DNA of 64,000 nucleotides, taken from Gammaproteobacteria bacterium (lineage in GTDB: Bacteria; Pseudomonadota; Gammaproteobacteria; Pseudomonadales; Azotimanducaceae). Below the pieces are notes generated by a model. The model had not been told where the DNA came from. It saw nothing but the letters and a program-made list of their open reading frames with translations, and ran no database searches. The DNA lies in NCBI GenBank assembly GCA_018666555.1, contig JABIZD010000132.1:1-64000 (forward strand). The letters are read 5' to 3'. Every line of letters begins with the position of its first letter. The first letter of the stretch is position 1. This document shows positions 9,148 to 17,366 of the stretch, in pieces. Both the position numbers and the translations under genes were made by a program.

Positions 9148-10407
9148 ATGACACAAAAAACCGATATTGAAGCCACTTCCAATAAATTTCTGAGGGGTAA
9201 GTATGCTATTGCTGGCATTGGTGAGACCGGCTATGTCAGAGGTTCTGGCCGAACTACAAAAGCTTTGGGAACGGAAGCGGTAAGAAAAGCCATGCAAGAT
9301 GCAGGACTCAATCCAGGTGATATCGATGGCATGTTGTCTTACAGCTTCAACGACTCGACCTTCACACCCAACATCGCCGGCGAGCTCGGTATACGACCCA
9401 ATTTTTACATGGATGTCTATGGCGGCGGTTCTAGCATTGAAGCCTTGATCGGCATTGCCATGGGCGTCATAGAAGCCGGTATGTGCAACACCGTGGCGAT
9501 ATTTCGCGCTATGAACGGTTACAGCCAGGTGCGCATTGGTGGTACTGGGGACCGAGGTGCAGTCAGACCCCTCAATGGTGACTCACTATTCAGCCGGGGC
9601 TATGGGCTGATGAGTGCAGGACAGATGTTCTGCCAGTCCTTTATGCGGCACATGTACGACTATGGAACCACCCCTGAACAGGTAGCCTCCGTTAAGGCTA
9701 TTCACTCCGAACACGCGTCAAATAATCCCAAAGCCTATTATCAAAAACGGGTCAGCGTCGATGATGTCCTAAACTCTAGAATGATAGTCAAGCCACTGCA
9801 TCTACTGGATTGCTGCGTCGAAACCGACAACGGTACGGCCCTAATCGTAACCAGTATTGACCGCGCCAGGGACTGCAAGCACCGACCAGCCGTGATTCAG
9901 TCCGTGGTTGGTCGATGCTGCAAACCCAGACCCGATATGCACTACCAGTCAGGGCCTATTTCAACCGTCGCGGGGCACTACGCCAAGGATATCCTCTGGC
10001 CTAATGCGGGTGTAGGTCCAGAAGATATCGATGTCACAGGTTCGTATGATGCTTTTACGTTTACCAGCCTGATGCAACTGGAAGACTATGGCTTCTGCAA
10101 AAAAGGCGAAGGCGGAGCCTATGTCTCAGATGGCACCATTCGTCTTGGCGGTAAACGGCCAAACAATACCAGCGGTGGCCATCTCTGTGAAGGCTACACC
10201 CATGGTATCAATATGGTGATCGAAAACGTTCGTCAGCTGAGAGGTGATGTAGATGACAGCTGCCCGGTCGGCCCGGATGGCCATCGCCTGCACAGTTTTG
10301 ATTACCAGGAGGGTGGCTGCAGACAGGTTCGCGATGTCGAGCTGACAGCTAATCTTGGCTGGGGTACACCCGGCCTTGGATCAGCCATGGTCATGGCAAA
10401 AGGTTAG
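9148..10407 (+). CDS. Thiolase-fold lipid-transfer protein lacking the catalytic Cys
   Basis: A 419-residue member of the SCP-x/nonspecific lipid-transfer thiolase group. The N-terminal part has the thiolase-like AIAGIGETGY and DAGLNPGDIDGMLSY. Where true thiolases carry the nucleophilic Cys, this protein reads MDVYGGGSSIEAL (residues 89-100), so it cannot act as a classical thiolase. The C-terminal TSGGHLCEGYTHG is typical of the group. Six bases downstream begins a DUF35 zinc/OB protein. In actinobacterial steroid side-chain degradation such a pair (Ltp2 with a DUF35 partner) forms a retro-aldol lyase. By analogy this is more likely an acyl-CoA aldolase than an acetyltransferase; the substrate is unknown. 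Confidence 0.8.
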   Translation: MTQKTDIEATSNKFLRGKYAIAGIGETGYVRGSGRTTKALGTEAVRKAMQDAGLNPGDIDGMLSYSFNDSTFTPNIAGELGIRPNFYMDVYGGGSSIEALIGIAMGVIEAGMCNTVAIFRAMNGYSQVRIGGTGDRGAVRPLNGDSLFSRGYGLMSAGQMFCQSFMRHMYDYGTTPEQVASVKAIHSEHASNNPKAYYQKRVSVDDVLNSRMIVKPLHLLDCCVETDNGTALIVTSIDRARDCKHRPAVIQSVVGRCCKPRPDMHYQSGPISTVAGHYAKDILWPNAGVGPEDIDVTGSYDAFTFTSLMQLEDYGFCKKGEGGAYVSDGTIRLGGKRPNNTSGGHLCEGYTHGINMVIENVRQLRGDVDDSCPVGPDGHRLHSFDYQEGGCRQVRDVELTANLGWGTPGLGSAMVMAKG

Positions 10408-10413
10408 GAGGAA

Positions 10414-10938
10414 ATGATGACCTTTCCAAACGAATATCTCGGTATGCCAGTCAAAATTGATGAGCTGGATCATGAAAACAGAACTTTCTTCAATTACTGC
10501 GCCCAACATGACTTGCACTTGCAGCGCTGTAACGACTGCGATCTGCTTCGCTATCCCGCGACCACTGCTTGTCCATTCTGTGCCTGCCCGAACGCGACCT
10601 GGATACCTGTTGAAGGTAAAGGTGTCATTTACTCCTATGGTGAAGTACATCACGCTATTCAGGGAGCCTTCCGCAAGCATGTTCCCTATCTGCTACTACT
10701 CGTCGAACTGGATACCCAGAAGGGCCGGCCCGGGCCCTTTGATGGTCTGCGCCTGACTGCCAATCTAGTCAGCAGCGACGGTGAACTGGCAACGCCGGAA
10801 TTGATTCAGCAAGTTGGCATCGGCAGCCGACTTCGTATCATATACAAGGACGTAACCGAGCAGGTCTCGATTCCATTATTCACCTTGGATGAACAAGCCG
10901 AGCAACCCGAAAACCCCTGGCGATATCCCATCGAATAA
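10414..10938 (+). CDS. DUF35 zinc-ribbon/OB-fold protein, thiolase partner
   Basis: A 174-residue protein with an N-terminal rubredoxin-like zinc ribbon (C39-x2-C42 and C53-x2-C56) and then an OB fold beginning GKGVIYSYGEVHHAI. This is the DUF35/ChsH2-type arrangement that binds thiolase-like proteins and helps hold acyl-CoA. TAGGAGG overlaps the stop region of the upstream gene and drives ATG 10414 (a second ATG follows immediately). The 6-bp spacing and the strong site indicate co-expression with the thiolase-fold protein and a fixed complex. Confidence 0.85.
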   Translation: MMTFPNEYLGMPVKIDELDHENRTFFNYCAQHDLHLQRCNDCDLLRYPATTACPFCACPNATWIPVEGKGVIYSYGEVHHAIQGAFRKHVPYLLLLVELDTQKGRPGPFDGLRLTANLVSSDGELATPELIQQVGIGSRLRIIYKDVTEQVSIPLFTLDEQAEQPENPWRYPIE

Positions 10939-11207
10939 GTGCATCAACCCTCGATAATCTATGATTGCCACTGGTATTGTTTGAATCTACCTGGGCGCAT
11001 TCTTTAATCGAGCAGGCAAGCTTCTTTGGGACAAATACCCTAAAGGAACCGGCAACGATCCATGTCCATCACCTTGTTTAGAGCTGATCAAAGCATTGAG
11101 GACGGAAAGACGATATGCTTTTATAGTTCGCTTATCATCAGAGTCCTGACCTTTTTCACCGGACTTTATCACTCACGTCAACAAACGATCCCTGGATTTC
11201 GAGAATA

Positions 11208-11696
11208 ATGCCCCCAGCTTCAATCCGAATCGCCCGTCACACTGATGCGCCCACATTGCATGCTATGGTTCTGGAATTAGCTGAATCAAGTGGAGAAAAA
11301 AACAAGGTGACAAGCTCCGCCGAAGACTTCCTGCAATATGGCTTCGCCGATCAACCCGCATTCGAGGGCCTGATTGCAGAGTATCAGGGAGAGGCTGTCG
11401 GGCTCAGCCTGTTTTTCTATAACTTTTCGACTTGGCGGGGCAAACTGGGTGCCTATATCCAGGACCTGTATGTAAAACCACCACACCGTGGTACCGGCCT
11501 CGGACGCCAATTGATCATTGAAACTGCTCGCTGCGCCAGGCAGCGTGGTGCCGATCACCTTCGCCTTTCAGTCGACTCTGACAATAAAAGTGCACAACAC
11601 TTTTACCAGCATCTTGGCATTACCTGGCGTGAACAGGAACAGCTGTATCAGGCCGATGGTGAGGCTTTCAGAAAGATTGCTGAGGCGGGTAACTGA
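11208..11696 (+). CDS. GNAT-family N-acetyltransferase
   Basis: A single-domain GNAT of 162 residues. Motif A, which binds acetyl-CoA, is seen in DLYVKPPHRGTGLGRQLI (RGTGLG), followed by the beta5-alpha4 segment LRLSVDSDNKSAQHFYQHLG. The YQHLG end is typical of members resembling diamine or small-amine acetyltransferases. The substrate cannot be predicted. It lies about 270 bp after the DUF35 gene and converges on the peptidase gene. Confidence 0.85.
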   Translation: MPPASIRIARHTDAPTLHAMVLELAESSGEKNKVTSSAEDFLQYGFADQPAFEGLIAEYQGEAVGLSLFFYNFSTWRGKLGAYIQDLYVKPPHRGTGLGRQLIIETARCARQRGADHLRLSVDSDNKSAQHFYQHLGITWREQEQLYQADGEAFRKIAEAGN

Positions 11697-11819
11697 ACGA
11701 AGACCCATACAGATGGAATCTCCCCCCCGGCCTGAATCCTTCGAGAGGAAAACTATCTGTCCGTGGCACAGTCATTCCTATCAGTAAATCGAGCTGACGG
11801 TCATAACATTTGTGCATGT

Positions 11820-13010
11820 TCACTCGCCTAGCGGTATCAACTGATCCCATTCCAGAGCGTTATATTTTTTTAGAATCTGCTGGAGTTGATCAATTGGGAT
11901 GGCTTCACGCCGGCCTCTTGAACTCTGCACTGTGGTGGCCTTGAAAATAGCATTGTAAATGGCTTCCTCTGTTGCCTCTGCCGTGGCTGCAAACAAGGGA
12001 GACATGGCAGCATTGACGAGTGCCAGAACTTCGACAGGCTTATCACTATTCCTTGGCCGCCTGACTGCAGGATGGGTTGAAAAGGCAATGACATAATCGC
12101 CCGACCCATTACTCGCATAAGATCCAGTTCTACCTAGGCCCATAATCGCTCGCTGGGCTAATCGATCCAGATTTCTCGAGTCCAATGGGGCATCGGTTGC
12201 AACCACGATCATAATAGAACCGTCTATACTTTCACCTCCAAATTCAGCTTTAACAATATCCTCCCTGAAAGAATAGCTCTGAAGTTCGCGACCAACCGGG
12301 GCACCATTGATACTCAGTATTCCCCCATAATTAGTTTGCACAAGCACACCCACCCTATAACTACCCAATGAATCCGGTAGCATCCTGGAACTGGTACCGA
12401 TACCACCTTTATAGCCGAACGCCTGCGTGCCCGTGCCAGCACCTACACTCCCCTCTGCCACACTGCCAGAAGAGGCACGAGCCAGGGCGTAAAACACTTC
12501 TTCACGCTGTATCGGGTCAGCCCACATGTTATTTACATGACCATCATTAGTCTCACCAACGATCGGATTTACGGTGTGCTCACCCATACCGGGTTGCAGA
12601 TAAACCCATTCCTTCAAGGCATTGGCAGCACTCCATACACAAAGAGTACAAGTCAGTAATATTGGAGTTTCTATTTCACCAAACTCCCTTACCTGGGTTT
12701 CTCCAATCATTTTTCCATAGCCGTTACCGACATGAATCCAAGCGGGTATGGGGTGGCTATAAAGGTTTCCTGGCGCTGGGATAATAGCAGTCACTCCCGT
12801 ACGGATATCCTCACCTACTATTTTAGTCATGTGACCTACTTTCACACCGGCCACATCGGTAATCGCATTCAATGGACCCGGATCAAACACGCCAACAATC
12901 AGGCCTATATCCCGGGCTCTTGGCCTTGCTTGCGTTGATTCCGCTGGGCAGCCAGGACTTTCAAGTCCCAGGCAAAATGAACACAGCAATAGCATGCACG
13001 ACCTATTCAT
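11820..13010 (-). CDS. P1 (S58, DmpA-type) aminopeptidase, exported
   Basis: A 396-residue self-processing N-terminal-nucleophile hydrolase of the DmpA/BapA family. Hallmarks in order: ITDVAGVKVGH (51-60), NPIVGETNDG (148-157), GSVGAGTGT (187-195), YKGGIGTSSR (200-209), GVLVQTNYGG, and IDGSIMIVVATDAPL, where Gly264-Ser265 is the expected autocleavage point that exposes the Ser nucleophile. The start at 13010 is preferred over 13028 because GGAG lies nine bases upstream and the product then begins with a hydrophobic signal sequence (CMLLLCSFCLGL). The following Cys21 lacks a standard lipobox, so secretion rather than lipidation is likelier. Members cleave D- or beta-amino acid amides; the substrate here is unknown. 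Confidence 0.88.
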   Translation of the reverse strand: MNRSCMLLLCSFCLGLESPGCPAESTQARPRARDIGLIVGVFDPGPLNAITDVAGVKVGHMTKIVGEDIRTGVTAIIPAPGNLYSHPIPAWIHVGNGYGKMIGETQVREFGEIETPILLTCTLCVWSAANALKEWVYLQPGMGEHTVNPIVGETNDGHVNNMWADPIQREEVFYALARASSGSVAEGSVGAGTGTQAFGYKGGIGTSSRMLPDSLGSYRVGVLVQTNYGGILSINGAPVGRELQSYSFREDIVKAEFGGESIDGSIMIVVATDAPLDSRNLDRLAQRAIMGLGRTGSYASNGSGDYVIAFSTHPAVRRPRNSDKPVEVLALVNAAMSPLFAATAEATEEAIYNAIFKATTVQSSRGRREAIPIDQLQQILKKYNALEWDQLIPLGE

Positions 13011-13298
13011 TATTGGAACTCCGAACAAAAACCAGAATTTAGAATACTGCCTAACCAGGGCAACGACAAACCCCTATTACACGACTAATTCGAATCGCAT
13101 TGCCTTGTGTAGCCGACGATGAGCGCTCATAGATTTCAAGCATTTCCCAGATTACCTTCCGGTCTATATCGCAAACAAGATTAAAGGCCCAGTTGATGAT
13201 TCCAATTCTAAGTGAACTAATCATCTTCCAACTCTTTTTTATATTGAACTAACCGGGTTCGCCTAAATAGGGTAGTCTCACCTTAGTAGGAGCATTAC

Positions 13299-14888
13299 AT
13301 GAGCGACCAAACCAGCGAAACGACAGCAAAGACAGGCGGACTTTATTCTCACTACGTCCTTGCTGTGCTTGTCCTGGTCTATATATTCAATTTTATTGAC
13401 CGCAATATCCTTTCCATTCTCGCTGAAGATATAAAAGCTGATTTAGCCATTACCGATGCTCAGATGGGTTTTCTCTACGGCACTGTATTCGCCGTATTCT
13501 ATGCAGTATTCGGTATACCCCTGGCACGTTTCGCTGATGTCTGGACGCGCAGAAATCTCATTTCGGTTGGTCTGGGCTTCTGGAGCCTAATGACCGCTGC
13601 ATCTGGTTTGGCTCGATCTTTCGGGACCCTGGCTGCATGTCGTATCGGTGTTGGTATAGGTGAAGCCAGCGCTTCACCAGCCGCTTATTCCATGCTGTCT
13701 GACTATTACCCACCCGAAAAAAGAGCCACCGTCATCGCCATCTATGCCTCCGGTGTCTATATCGGTGCGGGTATCGGTATATTTCTGGGCGGGTTCATTC
13801 TCGAATCCTGGGCAGCAACTTTCCCAACTGATCCTCCTTTTGGACTGAAGGGCTGGCAGGTTGCATTCATGGTGGTGGGACTGCCCGGCATTCTCATGGC
13901 TATCTGGGTTCGAACACTGCGAGAGCCGACCCGGGGAATCAGTGAGGGTCTAGTCAGCGAAGTCCATCCTGCGCCTTTTAGAGTCCTGAAAAATGAACTC
14001 ATGGCTGTCATACCGCCACTGAACCTGATCAATCTGCTCCACAGCAGACCCCTGCTAATACACAATCTCAAAGCGGCATGCCTGTTCGCCGCCGCTGCCT
14101 GGTTACTCATCATCTTAACTGGTAGTACCGCGCAATGGATTACCAGTGCATTTGGTGTATACGTGACTTATTCCTGGGCACAGTCCCTGAAGACGCGAGA
14201 CCCGGCAACCTTTGGCATGATGTTTAGATCAAAGTCTTTTATCTATACGATGCTGGCCTTCCCCGCCACAGCTTTCATTGGCTATGGTGCCGGTTTCTGG
14301 ATCGCGCCGCTGTTACTGCGGATACATGACGTCGGTGTGGCAGAAATTGGATTATATTTAGGTATGGGCGCAGCTGCCGGCGGATTTATTGGTATTACCC
14401 TGGGTGGAATCCTTGCCGATTACCTGAAGCAACGGTTCCCCAGCGGCCGATTAGTTGTTGGTTATATCTCGATCCTTGGCACTATTCCCTTCTTGCTGAT
14501 GCTGCTCTACACCGACGACCTTAAAACAGCCTACTGGTTGAACTTTGGTTTAACTATTATGAGTTCTTTTGCTGGCGGTGTACCGCCCAGCACCGCCGCG
14601 GACCTGGTAATGCCACGGATGCGAGCCGTTGCTGGCGCCTATTATATTCTTGTAAATACGTTTATCGGCCTGGCCTTGGGACCCTATTTTATCGGCCTTA
14701 TTTCCGATGCCTTCCATGCAAGCGGACTAAGTGAGGCAGAAGCCCTACGCAATTCCATCACCGTGTGCATGTTGACATTGATTCCAGCCCTGCTGTTTAT
14801 GTATCTGGCACAAAGACACCTTCCCAAGGATGAAGCATCAAGGCTAGAGCGCGCAGCGGCCCTGGGAGAATCCGTCAATATTTCTTAA
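13299..14888 (+). CDS. Spinster-like MFS transporter
   Basis: A 529-residue major facilitator with about 12 helices. The first helix carries YIFNFIDRNILSILAEDIK, the signature of spinster-type bacterial MFS proteins. Motif A-like IPLARFADVWTRRN follows and the helix 4-5 region reads RIGVGIGEASASPAAYSML. A long central stretch (residues about 215-310) between the halves holds extra hydrophobic segments, explaining the length above the usual 430-450. GGAG ten bases upstream of the ATG supports the start. The substrate is not predictable. The gene ends just before a minisatellite-like repeat. Confidence 0.85.
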   Translation: MSDQTSETTAKTGGLYSHYVLAVLVLVYIFNFIDRNILSILAEDIKADLAITDAQMGFLYGTVFAVFYAVFGIPLARFADVWTRRNLISVGLGFWSLMTAASGLARSFGTLAACRIGVGIGEASASPAAYSMLSDYYPPEKRATVIAIYASGVYIGAGIGIFLGGFILESWAATFPTDPPFGLKGWQVAFMVVGLPGILMAIWVRTLREPTRGISEGLVSEVHPAPFRVLKNELMAVIPPLNLINLLHSRPLLIHNLKAACLFAAAAWLLIILTGSTAQWITSAFGVYVTYSWAQSLKTRDPATFGMMFRSKSFIYTMLAFPATAFIGYGAGFWIAPLLLRIHDVGVAEIGLYLGMGAAAGGFIGITLGGILADYLKQRFPSGRLVVGYISILGTIPFLLMLLYTDDLKTAYWLNFGLTIMSSFAGGVPPSTAADLVMPRMRAVAGAYYILVNTFIGLALGPYFIGLISDAFHASGLSEAEALRNSITVCMLTLIPALLFMYLAQRHLPKDEASRLERAAALGESVNIS

Positions 14889-14920
14889 TCCGAGCTTTCT
14901 TGAACTACCTTTTCTGACTA

Positions 14921-15019
14921 AAGCTTTCTATACAAAAGCTTTCTAGGCAAAATTTTCTAGGCAAAATTTTCTATACAGAAGCTTTCTAGGTAAAACTTTC
15001 TAGGTAAAACTTTTTAACC
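14921..15019. repeat. Seven degenerate 14-15 bp tandem repeats
   Basis: Units start at 14921, 14936, 14951, 14965, 14979, 14994 and 15008, with consensus AAGCTTTCTAGGCAA. Variation is at a few positions (GC/TT, GG/TA). The array lies between the convergent MFS and FmdB genes and contains no coding frame. It is a minisatellite rather than a CRISPR, because there are no spacers. Confidence 0.88.
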
Positions 15020-15073
15020 AAAGTCAGTCAACTACGCTACCAGTTACGCCAAAATCCGGATGGGAATAAAAAC

Positions 15074-15349
15074 TTACTTTTTCTTGGGGAAAGGCTTCAG
15101 GTTTCTAAGTACCCTGTCTGGATCTGCTGACCGTGAATTATGCATGGCTCGGTCAACCATTTTTTCATACCTGGGGTCCAGCTTAGAAGTTTTAGTGGCT
15201 TCTGACGCGTGGTACACCGCACCAGAGATAATTCTCTTGGCATCGTTTTTACACTGTCCGCAGGCCAGCGTCTTGGGCGCATTGGTATTTGGGAAATACT
15301 TGTCCGTGATGCTTTGGCACGAGCCGCAAAGGTATTCGTATATCGGCAT
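15074..15349 (-). CDS. FmdB-family zinc-ribbon protein
   Basis: A 91-residue protein with the FmdB start MPIYEYLCGSCQ and two CxxC pairs (C8/C11 and C30/C33) forming a zinc ribbon. The tail is basic (NLKPFPKKK). FmdB proteins are small putative regulators or metallo-cofactor helpers often encoded beside multi-subunit oxidoreductases. Its ATG directly follows the TGA of the upstream gene (TGAATG), so it is translationally coupled and is the last gene of the ferritin-like operon (18434 to 15074). Confidence 0.85.
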   Translation of the reverse strand: MPIYEYLCGSCQSITDKYFPNTNAPKTLACGQCKNDAKRIISGAVYHASEATKTSKLDPRYEKMVDRAMHNSRSADPDRVLRNLKPFPKKK

Positions 15350-15766
15350 TCAGGCGAGACTTAACTCGGGCTGGGCACAAGCATTGAAAAATGCCTGAAT
15401 GGAAGTGTGGTAACGCAGGAACTCCAGTTTTTTCCTCGGATCACTGACCTTGATGACAGCCTCTACACTATCAAACTGCACCAGATTGGCTCCTGCCGGT
15501 GACCGGCATGCTGACAGGTAACGATCCCATTGGGCTAGACTCATCTCAACGGCAAAATCCGCTTGCTGTTGTTCTTTGGCGCTGATTTTACGGACCTCAC
15601 TACAACTAAACCCAACAAAGGCTACCAAAAAACGTTGTTTATCGACCTTCACCGCCATATTGACATCAATATTGCCTAGATGACGGAAATGGGGGTCATC
15701 ATTGACTGCTTGCTGTGCTCGCTTTAACTGTTTAGCAGATAGGTCAGCCATATCCTCTCCATTCAT
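15350..15766 (-). CDS. Unknown small protein, paralogue of the next gene upstream
   Basis: A 138-residue soluble protein of no family I can name. It aligns with the 148-residue product encoded immediately upstream. Both share a pattern FxGLxCxxVR, then ADFxxEMxLxxW, and end with a LFxRYxxxxQxFFxA segment. The size and the alternating strand-helix pattern recall SCP2-like lipid-binding folds, but that is only a guess. The ATG at 15766 overlaps the upstream stop by one base (TAATG). A better-spaced start may be 15751 (MADLSAK), since GGAGAGG lies just before it. It is part of the five-gene ferritin-like operon. Confidence 0.7.
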   Translation of the reverse strand: MNGEDMADLSAKQLKRAQQAVNDDPHFRHLGNIDVNMAVKVDKQRFLVAFVGFSCSEVRKISAKEQQQADFAVEMSLAQWDRYLSACRSPAGANLVQFDSVEAVIKVSDPRKKLEFLRYHTSIQAFFNACAQPELSLA

Positions 15767-16212
15767 TAAGCCTGACTTTCAAATGTCGTCTCTACTAGAG
15801 ACGAGGCATCAAAAAAATCCTGGAAGTTCTGATTATACCGATAGAACAGGTCCTGCCTGTACTGATCATCAATTGGTGACCGGGCTATACCATCTTCAAA
15901 TTCCAGATCAATACTATTCAGGGTCAGATTAGAACTGGCCTTACCGTTGGCCTGCACATCCATTAGCATTGCCTGCCAGGTTTCCAATGGCATTTCCAGA
16001 ATGAAATCCGTAGCTTCCAGATCCTGTTCAGTACATTGCCTTACCTGGCCGCATTCTAATCCTTCAAATTCGATGAAGTACCAGTATTCGCCCACTTTGA
16101 AACCAGCGGTCGTATCACACGCACCACCGCCTCCGCTATGCAAACCCTGATCTGAGTTGTAGGCCTGGCGAACTTCCTGGAACCATTCCTCAGAGGGAAA
16201 AACTACCATCAT
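15766..16212 (-). CDS. Unknown small protein, paralogue of the downstream gene
   Basis: A 148-residue acidic protein without a recognised domain. The N-terminal half has a glycine-rich turn (HSGGGGACD), and the core GEYWYFIEFEGLECGQVR aligns with the neighbouring 138-residue protein, as do TDFILEMPLETW and LFYRYNQNFQDFFDA. Its ATG overlaps the stop of the preceding ferritin-like gene in an ATGA arrangement, with GGAGAACG upstream, so its synthesis is coupled to that subunit. Two diverged small proteins beside two diverged ferritin-like proteins suggest matched pairs in one complex. Confidence 0.7.
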   Translation of the reverse strand: MMVVFPSEEWFQEVRQAYNSDQGLHSGGGGACDTTAGFKVGEYWYFIEFEGLECGQVRQCTEQDLEATDFILEMPLETWQAMLMDVQANGKASSNLTLNSIDLEFEDGIARSPIDDQYRQDLFYRYNQNFQDFFDASSLVETTFESQA

Positions 16213-17297
16213 TCGTTCTCCAGATACCGCTTAAACACGGGGTGAAGCGTCTTTTCTCTTTCAATACCAAGCTCCTGGCAAATAGCCAGGTAATCAGTAA
16301 TAAAATCTCTAACCAGCAACAGATAACGTTCCATGCCATGGGTTCGCGCACCCTCGATTCCACCACCAAAAATGATAGCCATCGCCGTGCTGACAACACC
16401 TTCATTCAGCTCAGCAGCCATATGACCTTCACCGACTGCAAGCAGAGTCTGCATAATTAAGGTGGCATCCTTGCCATGGGAGGAAGCATATTTCAGGTGG
16501 TCGTAGCCATAAGTAAGATGACGGGCATGATCTTCCAGCATATGACTGTAAATGAAGACCTCAGCTTCATTGTGGGCAGCACTGAGTAAGCCGCTTAGCA
16601 ATCGGGTTATATAAGTTCCTCGAAGAAGGTAAAGATAAACAACCGCTTCTGTCCAGCCACCACTGCTCTCCAGAATGATGCGATTGACTCGACCACGACT
16701 CTCGATACCTAAACCTCCCCCATTAGACAGGGCTCTTTTCCTCAGGACTTCTTGTTGACGAGCACAGTCAAACGTCGCGGTGGCAAGGTACTGTTTAACC
16801 TCAAAATAGCCATACGACATTCTGTCCTGCCAGTAGGTGATGATTTCCAGTTCGGTATTTGCACATTGCGAAAGTTCAGTACACATCTGACAGACCGCTT
16901 TTTCAATATCAACCGGCAATACTTCCAGAGAATCCCAGGGCACTTCAGTGGCTGGTATCCAGCGCCGCTGAATGGCTTCCTCATAAAGATCTGCAGCGCA
17001 GTCAGCCCACAACTCGTGTTTACTGCGCAACGAATAGGGCAAAGGAGGTATCCCGGGTCTTCCTACGCTACCGCGGGGTCGACGGGTCTGGTCTGCCCAA
17101 TAATCTGGAACTTCGCCATAACTGCCTACATTGACATCACCCAATCTGAGGCCGTGAGCACCGGGGAGTACCTTAACACCCCATTCATTGGTTAGGCCTC
17201 GCCAGGAATAACTGGGCTCTGGTATGCCCTGAGTCGGATCTACCAGTTTTGCCTCTCGATCAACAGATGCGGCTTTACCGGACGGTTTATCTGCCAT
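16209..17297 (-). CDS. Ferritin-like protein that lost its diiron ligands
   Basis: A 362-residue paralogue of the following upstream gene product. The two align without gaps for 66 residues around the first metal motif and share NEWGV/AEWGV, DVNVGSY/DVQIGSY, RPRGS, YEEA, and VFRKRAL/VLRKRAL plus NGGG. The six diiron ligands of the paralogue (Glu, Glu, His, Glu, Glu, His) are here Gln144, Cys178, Gln181, Gly227, His257 and His260, so only the last is kept. The first ExxH box reads DCARQ and the second DHARH. It therefore should not bind a normal diiron centre and is probably a structural or regulatory partner. It overlaps the next gene by 4 bp and follows the intact paralogue after 69 bp. Confidence 0.85.
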   Translation of the reverse strand: MADKPSGKAASVDREAKLVDPTQGIPEPSYSWRGLTNEWGVKVLPGAHGLRLGDVNVGSYGEVPDYWADQTRRPRGSVGRPGIPPLPYSLRSKHELWADCAADLYEEAIQRRWIPATEVPWDSLEVLPVDIEKAVCQMCTELSQCANTELEIITYWQDRMSYGYFEVKQYLATATFDCARQQEVLRKRALSNGGGLGIESRGRVNRIILESSGGWTEAVVYLYLLRGTYITRLLSGLLSAAHNEAEVFIYSHMLEDHARHLTYGYDHLKYASSHGKDATLIMQTLLAVGEGHMAAELNEGVVSTAMAIIFGGGIEGARTHGMERYLLLVRDFITDYLAICQELGIEREKTLHPVFKRYLENE

Positions 17298-17366
17298 AGT
17301 TTCTCCCAGTCGACTTCACCCATTGGGGTCCCTCCCAGTGGGGTCCCGCAGTGACTTTAAGCCGCC

